Assembly (NCBI GenBank): GCA_947499125.1 | Contig: CANMMP010000002.1 | Location: forward strand, 372,001 to 436,000 | Length of the DNA: 64,000 nt | Source: an uncultured Pontibacter sp. | GTDB taxonomy: Bacteria; Bacteroidota; Bacteroidia; Cytophagales; Hymenobacteraceae | Reading direction: 5' to 3' | The notes under the pieces: model-generated | What the model was told of the DNA's origin: nothing | Seen by the model: only the letters and a program-made list of their open reading frames with translations | Database searches by the model: none | Shown: positions 9,269 through 17,900 of the stretch, piece after piece | Numbering within the stretch: the first letter of the stretch is position 1 | Layout: each line of letters opens with the position of its first letter | Program-made: the position numbers and the translations under genes

Positions 9269-9709
9269 TTATACCTGGTCTTCAGGTGTGTTGCCGTTCC
9301 AGTATTTATGGTAAGCTTCCATAAGACGGTCTTTCGATAGCGGCTTCGGAGTAAATTCCTGCACACCCAATTCTTTGAAACGTGTTAGGTCGGCTGTGCC
9401 TGTTTGTATGGCAAGCAGCAAAAAAACAGTGTCCAGGTTATTTATCATACCATTCTCGTTTATTATCTGCATCAGGTCCAGTCCATCCATCACGGGCATG
9501 TGGTGGTCCAGGATTATGAGTTCAGGGCATTCAGTTTTCTCCTTCTGGTCGCAGTGTTGTTGCAGGTATTGGAGGGCTTCTTTGCCATTATGCAATACAA
9601 TTACTTTTTCAGCAATTTCCAGTTCTCTTACAATTCGCTCGTTCAGGTAGTTGGTAGTATGGTCGTCGTCAACTATAAGTACAGTTCTTAATTTATTTAT
9701 CATGGTCAT
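9269..9709 (-). CDS. Single-domain response regulator (CheY-like)
   Basis: A 146-residue receiver domain with nothing attached. The acidic pocket is VDDDHTTN (residues 13-20), the phospho-acceptor is Asp68 in LIILDHHMPVMDG, and the conserved lysine is Lys122 in FTPKPL. This subtype, with TTNYLNERIV after the acidic pocket, is common in Cytophagales and usually serves hybrid or orphan kinases. No kinase is adjacent, so its partner is not evident. A second ATG six nt downstream is an equally possible start. Confidence 0.93.
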   Translation of the reverse strand: MTMINKLRTVLIVDDDHTTNYLNERIVRELEIAEKVIVLHNGKEALQYLQQHCDQKEKTECPELIILDHHMPVMDGLDLMQIINENGMINNLDTVFLLLAIQTGTADLTRFKELGVQEFTPKPLSKDRLMEAYHKYWNGNTPEDQV

Positions 9710-10066
9710 ACATCAGTAAGAGACTTTAATAACGGCAGCGCTTGTAACGAGGTTGCTGTCAGGGGTTGCTCATGCCTTTAGTTTGGCTTTATAGAGTTGA
9801 GTTTTAGGCTTGAAGTGTAAGGTATAACATAAGGACGATGGTAGACTTATACCTCACAAAAGTTAATTACAGGTTTTTATAAGCTAAGAATTTCTGGTAT
9901 GCACTATGATGCTGGTAGCAGAACTATAACCCCATCACTAATCTCTCTAAAAATTGAACTGATTTTAAGCTTAAATGCACAACCCATACCTCAGGTATTA
10001 AGTATAGCTAATATTTTATTATGGCTAAATTGCAGCCGTACCTCATTTTTTATTAACTATACTTTT
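9710..10066. other. Gene-free stretch
   Basis: About 357 nt between the divergent response regulator and DUF3078 genes. It must hold both promoters, but I see no consensus box pair, hairpin or repeat that I would defend. Several AAGTATA/AACTATA-type heptamers occur in it. Confidence 0.5.
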
Positions 10067-10948
10067 ATGCAGAAATTTTTACTTTTTGTGCTGTTCCTGT
10101 TTGGCAGCATAACAGTTACACAGGCCCAAACCGAAGCAGATACAACCTGGCGAAGAAGCTTTTCGGGTGGTATAAATGTTAACCAGGCATCGTTCAGCGA
10201 CAACTGGAAGTCGGGTGGTGTGAGCTCTATTTCGTTCAATACTTTCCTGGATGCCCGCGCAGATTACGAACTTGGCAAAATTAGATGGGACAATGCCGTG
10301 CAACTGCAATATGGCCTGCTCAAGAACAAAGACGAAGAACAGCGTAAAAGTGCAGACCGCATTTACCTAGACTCAAAGTATGGCTACGCTATCTCCTCAG
10401 ACTGGAATACGTTTGTATCAGCCAATTTCCTCTCGCAGTTTACGAAAGGGTATGAGTATGATGTAGATGATATCGGAACAGACAGGCTGATCTCAAATTT
10501 CCTGGCTCCCGGCTTTCTTACGTTTGCGCTTGGTGCTGAGTATAAACCTAATCCGCATTTCTCTTTGCGCATAAGCCCCTTTGCCCCGCGCTTTACCTTT
10601 TTAACCGATGAGGAAGTTGGTGCTAACGAACGATATGGAGTAGCAGAAGGCGATAATGTACGCACCGAGTTGCTGGCTGCCATGCTGCAGGCCAAATACG
10701 AGCGCGATATTATGGAAAACGTGAACCTGCGCCTGAACTATATGAGCTATGCCAACTATAAGAACCTGTCGGGTAAAGAGATAGACCACATGTTTAATGC
10801 TGTAATTGCAGCTAAGGTTAACCGTTATATAAACGTAAACATAATGGGCAACCTGATCTACGATTACGACCAGGATGACGACGTGCAGTATAGCCAGGGC
10901 CTGGGCATAGGTATACTTTATACTGTGCAGGGCTTTTCGGTAAGGTAA
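10067..10948 (+). CDS. DUF3078 outer-membrane beta-barrel protein
   Basis: 293 residues from the ATG at 10067, which opens a clean signal peptide (MQKFLLFVLFLFG to TQAQ); the frame stays open further upstream but without signal features. The text WRRSFSGGINVNQASFSDNW, followed by SISFNTFLDARADYELGKIRWDN-type strands, is characteristic of the DUF3078 family, a Bacteroidetes outer-membrane barrel of unknown role. Later strands alternate polar and aromatic residues to the end (GLGIGILYTVQGFSVR). It is monocistronic and closed by a strong shared terminator. Confidence 0.85.
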   Translation: MQKFLLFVLFLFGSITVTQAQTEADTTWRRSFSGGINVNQASFSDNWKSGGVSSISFNTFLDARADYELGKIRWDNAVQLQYGLLKNKDEEQRKSADRIYLDSKYGYAISSDWNTFVSANFLSQFTKGYEYDVDDIGTDRLISNFLAPGFLTFALGAEYKPNPHFSLRISPFAPRFTFLTDEEVGANERYGVAEGDNVRTELLAAMLQAKYERDIMENVNLRLNYMSYANYKNLSGKEIDHMFNAVIAAKVNRYINVNIMGNLIYDYDQDDDVQYSQGLGIGILYTVQGFSVR

Positions 10949-10961
10949 CTCTACTATAAAC

Positions 10962-11012
10962 TAAAGTATAAAAGGGAAAGCAGCGTATGACTGTTTTCCC
11001 TTTTATACTTTA
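10962..11012. terminator. Bidirectional terminator with an 18-bp perfect stem
   Basis: TAAAGTATAAAAGGGAAA (10962-10979) pairs perfectly with its complement at 10995-11012 around a 15-nt loop. It separates the convergent DUF3078 and DUF1989 genes. Both arms contain the heptamer AAGTATA that is abundant across the window. Confidence 0.85.
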
Positions 11013-11023
11013 ACAGCTACCGG

Positions 11024-11608
11024 TTAAGCAGGTATTATTTCGTATTGGATGGGTTTGAAACTATAGTTGTTCGATTGCTCGGCGGAGCACGCAGTAAGTG
11101 CCACAATCAGATCCATTTTAGCTTCCAGCAACACATAATCGCCGGCTTTACTTGTTGGCGGATCCACTGATAACTTACCGTCCGGGGCAAACTGCACGTT
11201 CATGAAAATGTTAAATGCAGTTGGCACATCATCCGGTTCAATATTAAAAGCAGCCAGGTTCGTGTATAAGTTCTCGAAGCAGCTGGGGTGATACTCGGGG
11301 TTTTTATACATTATCTGGAAAGTTTCGGGGCTGCACGGAGCAAGTAAAAAATCGTTGCGTCCGTTCGTGTCTTCGAGTATCTCCATCATTTTGCGACTGC
11401 GGTTGCTCCACAAGTGGTGCCCTTTGGTTATCAGTATCGTCTCTTCAAAATCGAGGGTTTTGCCAGAGGAGAGTTTTTCGCGGGTATCTTCGGCATTGAA
11501 CAGCACCATATCGCTTACCTGCTCGCCTTCCGGGTCTATAACTTTTAGCTTATCTCCTTTATTTAGTTTAAAAGCAGCGCCTGTCTGTTTCGCTATAGTT
11601 TCAACCAT
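11024..11608 (-). CDS. DUF1989 / urea carboxylase-associated family protein
   Basis: 194 residues, full length for DUF1989 (urea-amidolyase-associated family). Family marks include GDKLKVIDPEGEQVSDMVLF at the N-terminus, LLAPCSPETF near residue 95, HPSCFENL near residue 110, and a late ALTACSAEQSNN. These Cys/His/Glu positions are those expected for a metal site in this family. The role is unproven; relatives sit with urea carboxylase or guanidine-related genes. No urea carboxylase is present here. It follows the YqcI-family gene by 39 nt on the same strand, so the two are probably cotranscribed. Confidence 0.85.
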   Translation of the reverse strand: MVETIAKQTGAAFKLNKGDKLKVIDPEGEQVSDMVLFNAEDTREKLSSGKTLDFEETILITKGHHLWSNRSRKMMEILEDTNGRNDFLLAPCSPETFQIMYKNPEYHPSCFENLYTNLAAFNIEPDDVPTAFNIFMNVQFAPDGKLSVDPPTSKAGDYVLLEAKMDLIVALTACSAEQSNNYSFKPIQYEIIPA

Positions 11609-11647
11609 AAGTATAGTTGGGGTTTTCGTTTAAGTATAAAGTATAGA

Positions 11648-12364
11648 TTATAATTTACCAGCCAGAAAGGGGCATTTCCAGGAATTATCTACCTGGCGGC
11701 CGCTGTACTGAGGTGCTTCCAGGCCTTCGCCAAAATCACTGAGCATCGGGTTTATGGTTCCGTCGTACGCTTCGTCACGTTCTCTTATCACCTTTTTCAT
11801 GTTGTCGTAAACGCCTTTTTCGCGTAGCTGCTCAAACTGCCGGTGCAGGTTAAAAGCCATGGCGGTGTAGCCAAACTGCCTTGCCTTTCGACTGGCGTTC
11901 GGGTGCAGGCCTACTACAAAAAAAGCGGTGCCATCGTAACTGAAACTAAATTCCGGGTTGTCGGGGTTACTACTTACCTCAGGGTCCCAGGGGTGCTCGT
12001 TGGTGTCGGAGTCGTGGAGTTGCTGCAGTTGTAACCATAGCCTGGTCTCAAAATCTTTCTCGGTTGTCGGCTCCTCATCCTGGAAAACAGCTATCATGGT
12101 CATGTATTCGCTTTCAGCAGCTATAGTTTCGGAAATGTATCTTTTCAGGTCCTGGCCGAGCTGTTTTGTAGTTTCATCTGAGGCCATGCTGCCATATAAA
12201 CCAAGTCGTATCTGCTGCGAGTTAAGGGCTGCTTTCGCACCAACACAAGGGTATTCTGTGTCGCTTATTTTCTCTGAAATGTCCTGGTAAATGGTAAAGT
12301 TCTCACTCGATGGATCATCCCCGATGTCAGCGAGGGAGAAGTATGTTTTCGGTTGCCTATGCAT
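11648..12364 (-). CDS. YqcI/YcgG family protein (putative haem-dependent N-oxygenase)
   Basis: 238 residues from the ATG at 12364 (MHRQPKTYFSL); an upstream in-frame ATG adds 20 residues. Conserved family text is present: YPCVGAKAALNSQQIRLGLY around Cys40, FFVVGLHPNASRKARQF in the middle, and NPMLSDFGEGLEAPQYSGR followed by a terminal CPF near residue 231. The family includes haem enzymes reported to hydroxylate nitrogen of guanidino compounds (DcsA in D-cycloserine and GntA in guanitoxin biosynthesis, from memory). It pairs with the DUF1989 gene downstream. Substrate and activity here are inference. Confidence 0.82.
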   Translation of the reverse strand: MHRQPKTYFSLADIGDDPSSENFTIYQDISEKISDTEYPCVGAKAALNSQQIRLGLYGSMASDETTKQLGQDLKRYISETIAAESEYMTMIAVFQDEEPTTEKDFETRLWLQLQQLHDSDTNEHPWDPEVSSNPDNPEFSFSYDGTAFFVVGLHPNASRKARQFGYTAMAFNLHRQFEQLREKGVYDNMKKVIRERDEAYDGTINPMLSDFGEGLEAPQYSGRQVDNSWKCPFLAGKL

Positions 12365-12671
12365 AAGTATAAAGTTTAAGGGTGCCTGCCTATCTCCAGT
12401 ATTATATGGGAATAGTGCAATCATATAGATCAGCTTAAACCTATAGTTTATACCTGGAAACGCATCAATTACAAAGCTTTATGTAGTATGATGGCTCCTG
12501 ATTAAACTATAGCAGTATTAAGGCTGATTGTTTTACACGCCGGGTGTTAGACTTATATACTTAGGTAAGCTAAAAAAGGTACAATTATTTAGTTAAGAGG
12601 AGGGTAGATTTAGGCAAAGTATAAACCTGGAAGTTGCATAAGCAGCTGTTCACAAAGGTTTTAAACTATAG
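12365..12671. other. Gene-free stretch
   Basis: About 307 nt between the YqcI gene and the CAT-like gene, both on the minus strand. It should hold the promoter of the YqcI/DUF1989 pair. A perfect AACTATAGTT palindrome lies at about 12664. No hairpin terminator was found for the CAT-like gene. Confidence 0.45.
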
Positions 12672-13319
12672 TTAGTACTGATTTATAGTTTTGTTCAGGT
12701 TTTCGATAAAAAGGTGCATGTGGTAACCATCCGCCAGGCCGTGGTGCAAACCTATACTTAAAGGCAGATATACTTTGTAATCTCGCATCTCCATTTTACC
12801 AAATCCGAATTTAGGAATACCCGGTTCGTCCTGGCTTAAAGGTAAGGCGTGCTCCATGCCTTTGTAAGTGAACCAGGGTAGGGTAGTGGCATGCAGCACA
12901 TCATTTCCGGAGTACCCAAAAAACAGTTTGCGGCTCTTGCGGGCTTCTGCTATTATGGCGCTTCCTTCCTGGCAAAAATCCTGTAGGTTGGGGTGGTAGG
13001 GGAAGTGGGTAAAGGAGATATTATGGTCATCGCGCAGCACCGTAGACGAAATATCCACGCCATTATACTTTACAACCTGGCCCTGCTCGACACGGTAAAG
13101 TAAGTTTTCGGTTGCGCGGGCAGCCTGTAGCGTAGCATGCATGTAAGCCAGCGAAAGTGATAGCTTCTGTGATTTGCACATGTTGTAAAGTGGCGTAAGC
13201 TCCACCTCGGTGTGTACATTAAAAAAGGGGTTCGGAAACTGGCTAAAGAAACGGAATGTCTCTTCGCGCGACCAGCCTTCGAGGGGTATAATTTCTTTTG
13301 AGTAACAGGTCTCTATCAT
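12672..13319 (-). CDS. Chloramphenicol acetyltransferase-like protein
   Basis: 215 residues, the normal length of the type A CAT fold. The catalytic region LHHGLADGYHM is present with His193 and Asp197, matching the HHxxxDG signature, and the N-terminal FPNPFFNVHTEVELT and NGVDISSTVLRDD regions also fit. CAT transfers acetyl from acetyl-CoA to a hydroxyl acceptor. Chromosomal Bacteroidetes members of this fold often have unknown acceptors, so antibiotic resistance should not be assumed. It is monocistronic with no mobile element nearby. Confidence 0.88.
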   Translation of the reverse strand: MIETCYSKEIIPLEGWSREETFRFFSQFPNPFFNVHTEVELTPLYNMCKSQKLSLSLAYMHATLQAARATENLLYRVEQGQVVKYNGVDISSTVLRDDHNISFTHFPYHPNLQDFCQEGSAIIAEARKSRKLFFGYSGNDVLHATTLPWFTYKGMEHALPLSQDEPGIPKFGFGKMEMRDYKVYLPLSIGLHHGLADGYHMHLFIENLNKTINQY

Positions 13320-13508
13320 GCTGCCGCAAAATTAGCGCTTTCCTTTAACTCGTAAACTTAATTTTGCTTTTTTAAAGTGGGTTTTAGTTTAGCTATGTTG
13401 CAGCTATACTTGTTTAAGGTTAGGTTTAAGTTGGCAGTATAAGTATAGAGTTGTAGTTAGAAAGACGAAGTAACTACACATTTATACATTGTTTTGCGTT
13501 GTAAAAGT

Positions 13509-14273
13509 ATGGAGCATTTTGTTGATAAAAGTTCGGTGGTGCGTGAGATCTGGGGCAATGGCGATACGATACTGTTCATATTTGCCGGGGCTGCTGCAGA
13601 GTTTGCGCTTAACAAAGCCGTTGACTGGCTATACTTTACCGGCAAGCTTCCCGCCGACCCTTTGGGCAGGCTTTTCTCGACAGTAGGTTATGCCCGCAAA
13701 ATTGTTTTCTCGGAGAAAGCTGCCGCATTAAAAGCGATCGACACAATGGCCGTTATACATGCTGGCGTTGAGGCTAAACGTGGCGCCCGCATACCCGACT
13801 GGGCTTACCGCGATGTACTTTTCATGCTGATCGATTATTCCATCAGGGCTTACGAGTTGCTGGAACGAAAGCTGACCACAGCAGAAAAGGAGGAAGTTTT
13901 TAACGTATTTTATAGAGTAGGAAGCCGGATGGGAGTGGTTGGTTTACCGGAAACTTATACAGCCTGGCTGACCATGCGCGAAGAACACCTGCAACAAAAT
14001 CTTCAACACAGTCATTATACCAGCGATCTTTTCAAGCAATACCGCAAACACCTGGGCCTGGTCCGTTACCGGATCTTATTGGAGGCGCAAACAATGGTAG
14101 TGCCACCTCGGGTAGGTAGTCTGCTCGGTTTTAAAAGTGTATCGTTGCTCACTCCGGTTCTTGGCCTCTATAAACTCAGCCGCTTCTTTAAAGCCGATTG
14201 GCTGCTGAAAGCGGTTATACTTCCTTCCGAATACAAAAGCGAGATAAAATCCCTTGATGTTCACCCTGCCTGA
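13509..14273 (+). CDS. Oxygenase MpaB-like / DUF2236 family protein
   Basis: 254 residues from ATG 13509 (MEHFVDKSSVVREIWGNGD); a TTG 15 nt upstream is possible but weaker. Family marks are VREIWGNGDTILFIFAGAAA at the start, DPLGRLFSTVGYARKIVF, and a conserved-looking H in MAVIHAGVEAKRG, as in DUF2236/MpaB-type proteins, which are haem-associated oxygenase-like proteins in fungi and of unknown role in bacteria. It is monocistronic. No partner points to a substrate. Confidence 0.75.
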   Translation: MEHFVDKSSVVREIWGNGDTILFIFAGAAAEFALNKAVDWLYFTGKLPADPLGRLFSTVGYARKIVFSEKAAALKAIDTMAVIHAGVEAKRGARIPDWAYRDVLFMLIDYSIRAYELLERKLTTAEKEEVFNVFYRVGSRMGVVGLPETYTAWLTMREEHLQQNLQHSHYTSDLFKQYRKHLGLVRYRILLEAQTMVVPPRVGSLLGFKSVSLLTPVLGLYKLSRFFKADWLLKAVILPSEYKSEIKSLDVHPA

Positions 14274-14710
14274 CCATGCCGGGGTGTTTTGAAAATAAGC
14301 AAACACAAGCCATCAACCAGCTTTGTGGTATACCTGTGTACTTTTCTTTAGGATAGAATCAATCATTCATAACATAAGGCAAACAGCTATAAAGCATCCA
14401 TGCGGACAAGTATAAAATTTATATTTGACTAACGCTATACAGGTCGTTCAGTGCATCTGGGCCAAGTATTAAATTATAGATCTATGCTTGGATTATAGTT
14501 GAAAAAAGTCCTCAAAGAGTCTGCGTTAACCCAGCTGAGTATCCTAATTAAAGAATATAGCTATTTAATAATAGTGCAATTAAAAATAGTATAAGTTAAA
14601 CAATTTGAGAGGGTTGTCGTAAAGATGCAATCTAAACTTGTAATAGTATAGTACTATATAGCTTCAAATTTTGTTTACCATTTATTAATTATCCCTTTAA
14701 CATCAATCCT
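14274..14710. other. AT-rich gene-free stretch
   Basis: About 437 nt, clearly more AT-rich than its flanks, between two same-strand genes. It contains many TATA-like runs and the AAGTATA family heptamers, but I see no hairpin, repeat or ORF with coding character. Confidence 0.5.
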
Positions 14711-15844
14711 ATGAGAACACCAAAGATTGCCTTGCTAGGCCTTGCCCTGGGATTTCTAACCCTATCCTGCGACAAAGAGGTCGACGAAATCAGCATCCAG
14801 TCAAATTCAGCTACACAAAATGCTGTAGCACTATCCAAGAAACTGCAAACAGATGAACCCATCACACTAAAAAATCCCGGTGGTTTTAACATAATCAGCG
14901 AGAGCCTCCGGGATAATGTTGTTGTGAACAACGCTGTAGAACCAACAGAATGTGGCCCTACGCCTTTTGTTGAAGTTCAAACGAAGTACATTAGTGAACT
15001 TGGCAAAGAACTGGTACCGGTATTTGGTGGAGAGGATGCCAATTACCTTTTTAAGCTGTTCATGGACATCAGTTTTATAGCAGCTTACATCGACCAGACT
15101 GATCCGCAGTATTTTGGTGAAAAGGGAGAGTATACACCCTTAATGGACAAGCGCCAACGTGAACTGGAAAGATTCTGGGATATGCCAAATGAGATCAGGG
15201 TAAATGGACAGCACAGCGCCGTTCTATTAGATCAGGATTTGATCGCGTATATCCTTTATAATTATTTTAGTGGTTTACCATCTGAGAAATTTGCTTATGA
15301 ATATGCCGGTTGGTTAGTAGCGATAGCGGAAGCTATGAACACTATACCTGAGTCGCCGTTCTTTACTGCTGATGGTTTTGCTACATCTGGTAAACTGATC
15401 GTGATAGGAGATGGTATTGTAAAAATGCTGGCCGAAACGGGCATAGACCAGGACATCGTCTGGACAGGTATTCTGGCGCACGAATGGGCTCACCAGATCC
15501 AGTTCGATAATTACACTGCCTGGTATCCGAAGGGTACTTTTGGCAGCACACCGGAAGCAACCCGTTACACCGAAATGGAAGCAGACTTTCTGGCTGCTTA
15601 TTATATGACACATAAACGTGGCGCAACCTATAACTGGAAACGCGTTGAGCAATTCAATCAATTATACTTTGCGATAGGGGACTGTGGTTTTAAAAGTGAT
15701 GGACATCATGGCACACCAGATCAGCGTTTAGCAGCTGCCAGGTTAGGCTATGAGCTTGCAAACTCAGCACACAAGCAAGGCCATATTATGACGCCGGAGC
15801 AACTTCATGAATACTTTGTAGCTCACTTCGAGACACTGATATAA
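14711..15844 (+). CDS. Putative zinc metallopeptidase lipoprotein
   Basis: A 377-residue lipoprotein, with signal peptide ending in the lipobox SCDKEVDE near residue 20. The zinc signature is HEWAH (His257, Glu258, His261) in ILAHEWAHQIQF, followed 27 residues later by EMEADFLAAYYM, where Glu290 of the EAD motif is the likely third ligand. The fold order resembles neutral zinc metallopeptidases anchored in the cell envelope. The N-terminal 120 residues have no recognised domain. It is monocistronic and closed by a strong hairpin. Substrate unknown. Confidence 0.78.
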   Translation: MRTPKIALLGLALGFLTLSCDKEVDEISIQSNSATQNAVALSKKLQTDEPITLKNPGGFNIISESLRDNVVVNNAVEPTECGPTPFVEVQTKYISELGKELVPVFGGEDANYLFKLFMDISFIAAYIDQTDPQYFGEKGEYTPLMDKRQRELERFWDMPNEIRVNGQHSAVLLDQDLIAYILYNYFSGLPSEKFAYEYAGWLVAIAEAMNTIPESPFFTADGFATSGKLIVIGDGIVKMLAETGIDQDIVWTGILAHEWAHQIQFDNYTAWYPKGTFGSTPEATRYTEMEADFLAAYYMTHKRGATYNWKRVEQFNQLYFAIGDCGFKSDGHHGTPDQRLAAARLGYELANSAHKQGHIMTPEQLHEYFVAHFETLI

Positions 15845-15863
15845 AGTATAAATAACCTATGCT

Positions 15864-15902
15864 AAAACGAGCCGCTCTGCATTGTGCAGGGCGGCTCGTT
15901 TT
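15864..15902. terminator. Bidirectional terminator hairpin
   Basis: A 17-bp GC-rich stem, AAAACGAGCCGCTCTGC against GCAGGGCGGCTCGTTTT, with one G-U type mismatch and a 5-nt loop, between convergent genes. T runs flank both sides. Confidence 0.88.
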
Positions 15903-15927
15903 ATATTTGGCGGCTCAGGTTATCGTA

Positions 15928-16971
15928 TCAAACCTCAGACTTAGCTAAAGCCTTTTTCACAGCAGGAGCTACCACGGTTCCAAACAGTTCTATTGTTCGC
16001 AGTACTTTTTCGTGAGGCAATGTACCAACGCTGATGTGCAGTAAAAAGCGGGTGTTGCCGAACAGCTCATGCTCATATAGTATTTTATCGATCACTTGCT
16101 GCGGGCTGCCAACCAACAGAGAGCCTTTCGGTTCACGCATCTGCTCATAATGCTCGCGCGTCATCGGCGACCAGCCCCGTTCCTGGCCAAGCTTGCTCAT
16201 AACATATGCGTAAGGCGCATAGTATTCATCAGCAGCTTTCTGCGAGTCGTCGGCAATGTAACCGTGCGAGTTTATAGCTAACTGTAGTTTGGCCGCATCG
16301 TGTCCGGCTTTCTGGTAGGTTTCTTTATACAGCTTTGTAAATGGAGCAAAACGTTCGGGCATGCCGCCTATAATGGCCAGCGCCATAGGCAAACCTTTCG
16401 TGGCAGCACGCACCACCGATGCCGGCGTTCCGCCCACCGCTACCCATATCGGTAGTTTCTGCTGGTAGGGGCGCGGGTATACGCCACGGTTATCTATAGC
16501 TGGCCGGTGCTTGCCCTGCCAGGTTACTTTTTCGTTTTTATTGAGCTCCAGCAGCAGGTCGAGCTTTTCAGAGAACAGGGAATCATAGTCGTTCAGGTCG
16601 TTGCCAAAAAGCGGGAAAGACTCTATAAAAGATCCGCGACCAGCCATTAACTCAGCTCTGCCTTTCGAAAGAAGATCTACGTGGGCAAAATCCTGGAAAA
16701 CCCGCACAGGGTCATCTGAGCTTAGCACCGTTACGCCACTCGAAAGTTTTATATTTTTAGTTTTAACGGCGGCGGCTGCCAATACTATAGCCGGAGACGA
16801 AACAATATAATCGGGGCGGTGGTGTTCGCCAACTGCAAAAACATCGAGGCCTACCTGGTCGGCCAGTTCAATTTCCTCCAGCAGGTTCATCATGCGTTGC
16901 TGTGGCGGCAACAAGTTGCCGGTGGCCGGGTCAGGGGTGTTCTCTGCGAAAGTGGTAATTCCGAATTCCAT
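15928..16971 (-). CDS. LLM-class flavin-dependent oxidoreductase
   Basis: 347 residues with the luciferase-like TIM-barrel signatures: [20 protein letters not shown] near residue 37, [20 protein letters not shown] near 77, [15 protein letters not shown] near 100 and [18 protein letters not shown] near 173. The family uses reduced flavin to oxidise or reduce small molecules in the cytoplasm. The exact substrate cannot be told from sequence. It is monocistronic, shares a terminator with the upstream convergent peptidase gene, and has no flavin reductase neighbour. Confidence 0.92.
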   Translation of the reverse strand: MEFGITTFAENTPDPATGNLLPPQQRMMNLLEEIELADQVGLDVFAVGEHHRPDYIVSSPAIVLAAAAVKTKNIKLSSGVTVLSSDDPVRVFQDFAHVDLLSKGRAELMAGRGSFIESFPLFGNDLNDYDSLFSEKLDLLLELNKNEKVTWQGKHRPAIDNRGVYPRPYQQKLPIWVAVGGTPASVVRAATKGLPMALAIIGGMPERFAPFTKLYKETYQKAGHDAAKLQLAINSHGYIADDSQKAADEYYAPYAYVMSKLGQERGWSPMTREHYEQMREPKGSLLVGSPQQVIDKILYEHELFGNTRFLLHISVGTLPHEKVLRTIELFGTVVAPAVKKALAKSEV

Positions 16972-17104
16972 ATCAATTGCTTGTTTCAGGTATAAACACT
17001 TATAAAAGAGATAAGTTATTCTAAAATGCTACAGGTATAACCTGCGGCTTTTAAATGCTGGAAGTAACGAACTATAACTGGTAGGTGATAAATATACAGC
17101 TCAC

Positions 17105-17145
17105 TAAAAAAACAAAAGCCGCTCTAACTAAATAGAGCGGCTTTT
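17105..17145 (-). terminator. Rho-independent terminator of the small membrane protein gene
   Basis: A perfect 13-bp stem, AAAAGCCGCTCTA with TAGAGCGGCTTTT (17114-17145), immediately after the stop at 17150. On the minus strand it is followed by GTTTTTTT, a proper T tract. Confidence 0.92.
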
Positions 17146-17149
17146 AATA

Positions 17150-17581
17150 TTAAGCTGGCCAAACACTCCACGGAATTCGGAGCAATATCAACAGCAAGCC
17201 AAGGGTATAGAATATTAAAATGCGCTTGTAACGCTTGTTGTTGTCAGTCAATCGTTTAGCTCCAGAGTAACCAACCGTGATCAGCACAATTGCAACGATC
17301 ATAGTAAGCGGGTGCTCCAGGATATAAAGTCTTGAACCTGAATCTTTCATAAATCCTTCGGTAGCATTGCTTATGCCAACCGGAGATACAAAGTATAGTA
17401 CAAAACCGATCAGCAGCTGCAGGTGCGCTGAGATAAGACCTATTAAAGCGATCTTTCTGGTAGTATCGGTAAAAGGCTTTTTGCTAAGATAATTTATCAG
17501 CGTGTAGATGATAGAGAGTACAAGCCCAAGTAGAAGTACATAGGCCATTACCGAATGAAGGTGCTTAAATGCGGTGTACAT
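17150..17581 (-). CDS. Four-helix membrane protein, cytochrome b-like
   Basis: 143 residues with four predicted membrane helices (about 10-31, 43-66, 88-107, 121-139). Histidines at 7, 9, 53 and 90 lie at helix ends, and similar Bacteroidetes proteins are often labelled cytochrome B. Whether it binds haem is not shown by the sequence. It has its own terminator and stands alone between a luciferase-like gene and a sensor kinase gene. Confidence 0.7.
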   Translation of the reverse strand: MYTAFKHLHSVMAYVLLLGLVLSIIYTLINYLSKKPFTDTTRKIALIGLISAHLQLLIGFVLYFVSPVGISNATEGFMKDSGSRLYILEHPLTMIVAIVLITVGYSGAKRLTDNNKRYKRILIFYTLGLLLILLRIPWSVWPA

Positions 17582-17900
17582 GATAGTTTAGTTAATAAGC
17601 TACAATAGGTTTTAGAATGGATATAACTGTATGCTAAGGTTACATCAGCAACTATAGCAAGAGTAAAGATAGGAAACCGTTCATAAAATAAATGTTTTTC
17701 TGGATAAGAAAGTAAGATACCTTTAAAGTAACTGTGTTACCTCTTGCCAGGCAGCAACATACAACTACGCAATGTCCGAGCTATACTTACCTGGTAGATG
17801 CATGCGGTTTATACTTGTTTATTAACCTGATTTGTCACAAATTCAGCTGCTTTCATCACATTTTTTATAATACCGCTTGGTATTCCCTTATCATTGTTTC
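17582..17900. other. Divergent intergenic region
   Basis: About 319 nt separating the membrane protein gene from the LytS-type kinase gene. It must hold both promoters. I find no consensus pair or repeat I can defend. Confidence 0.4.

Noticed and set aside
12672..13319. An acquired chloramphenicol resistance gene
   Set aside because: There is no mobile element, base composition matches the neighbours, and CAT-like folds without proven activity are common in this phylum.
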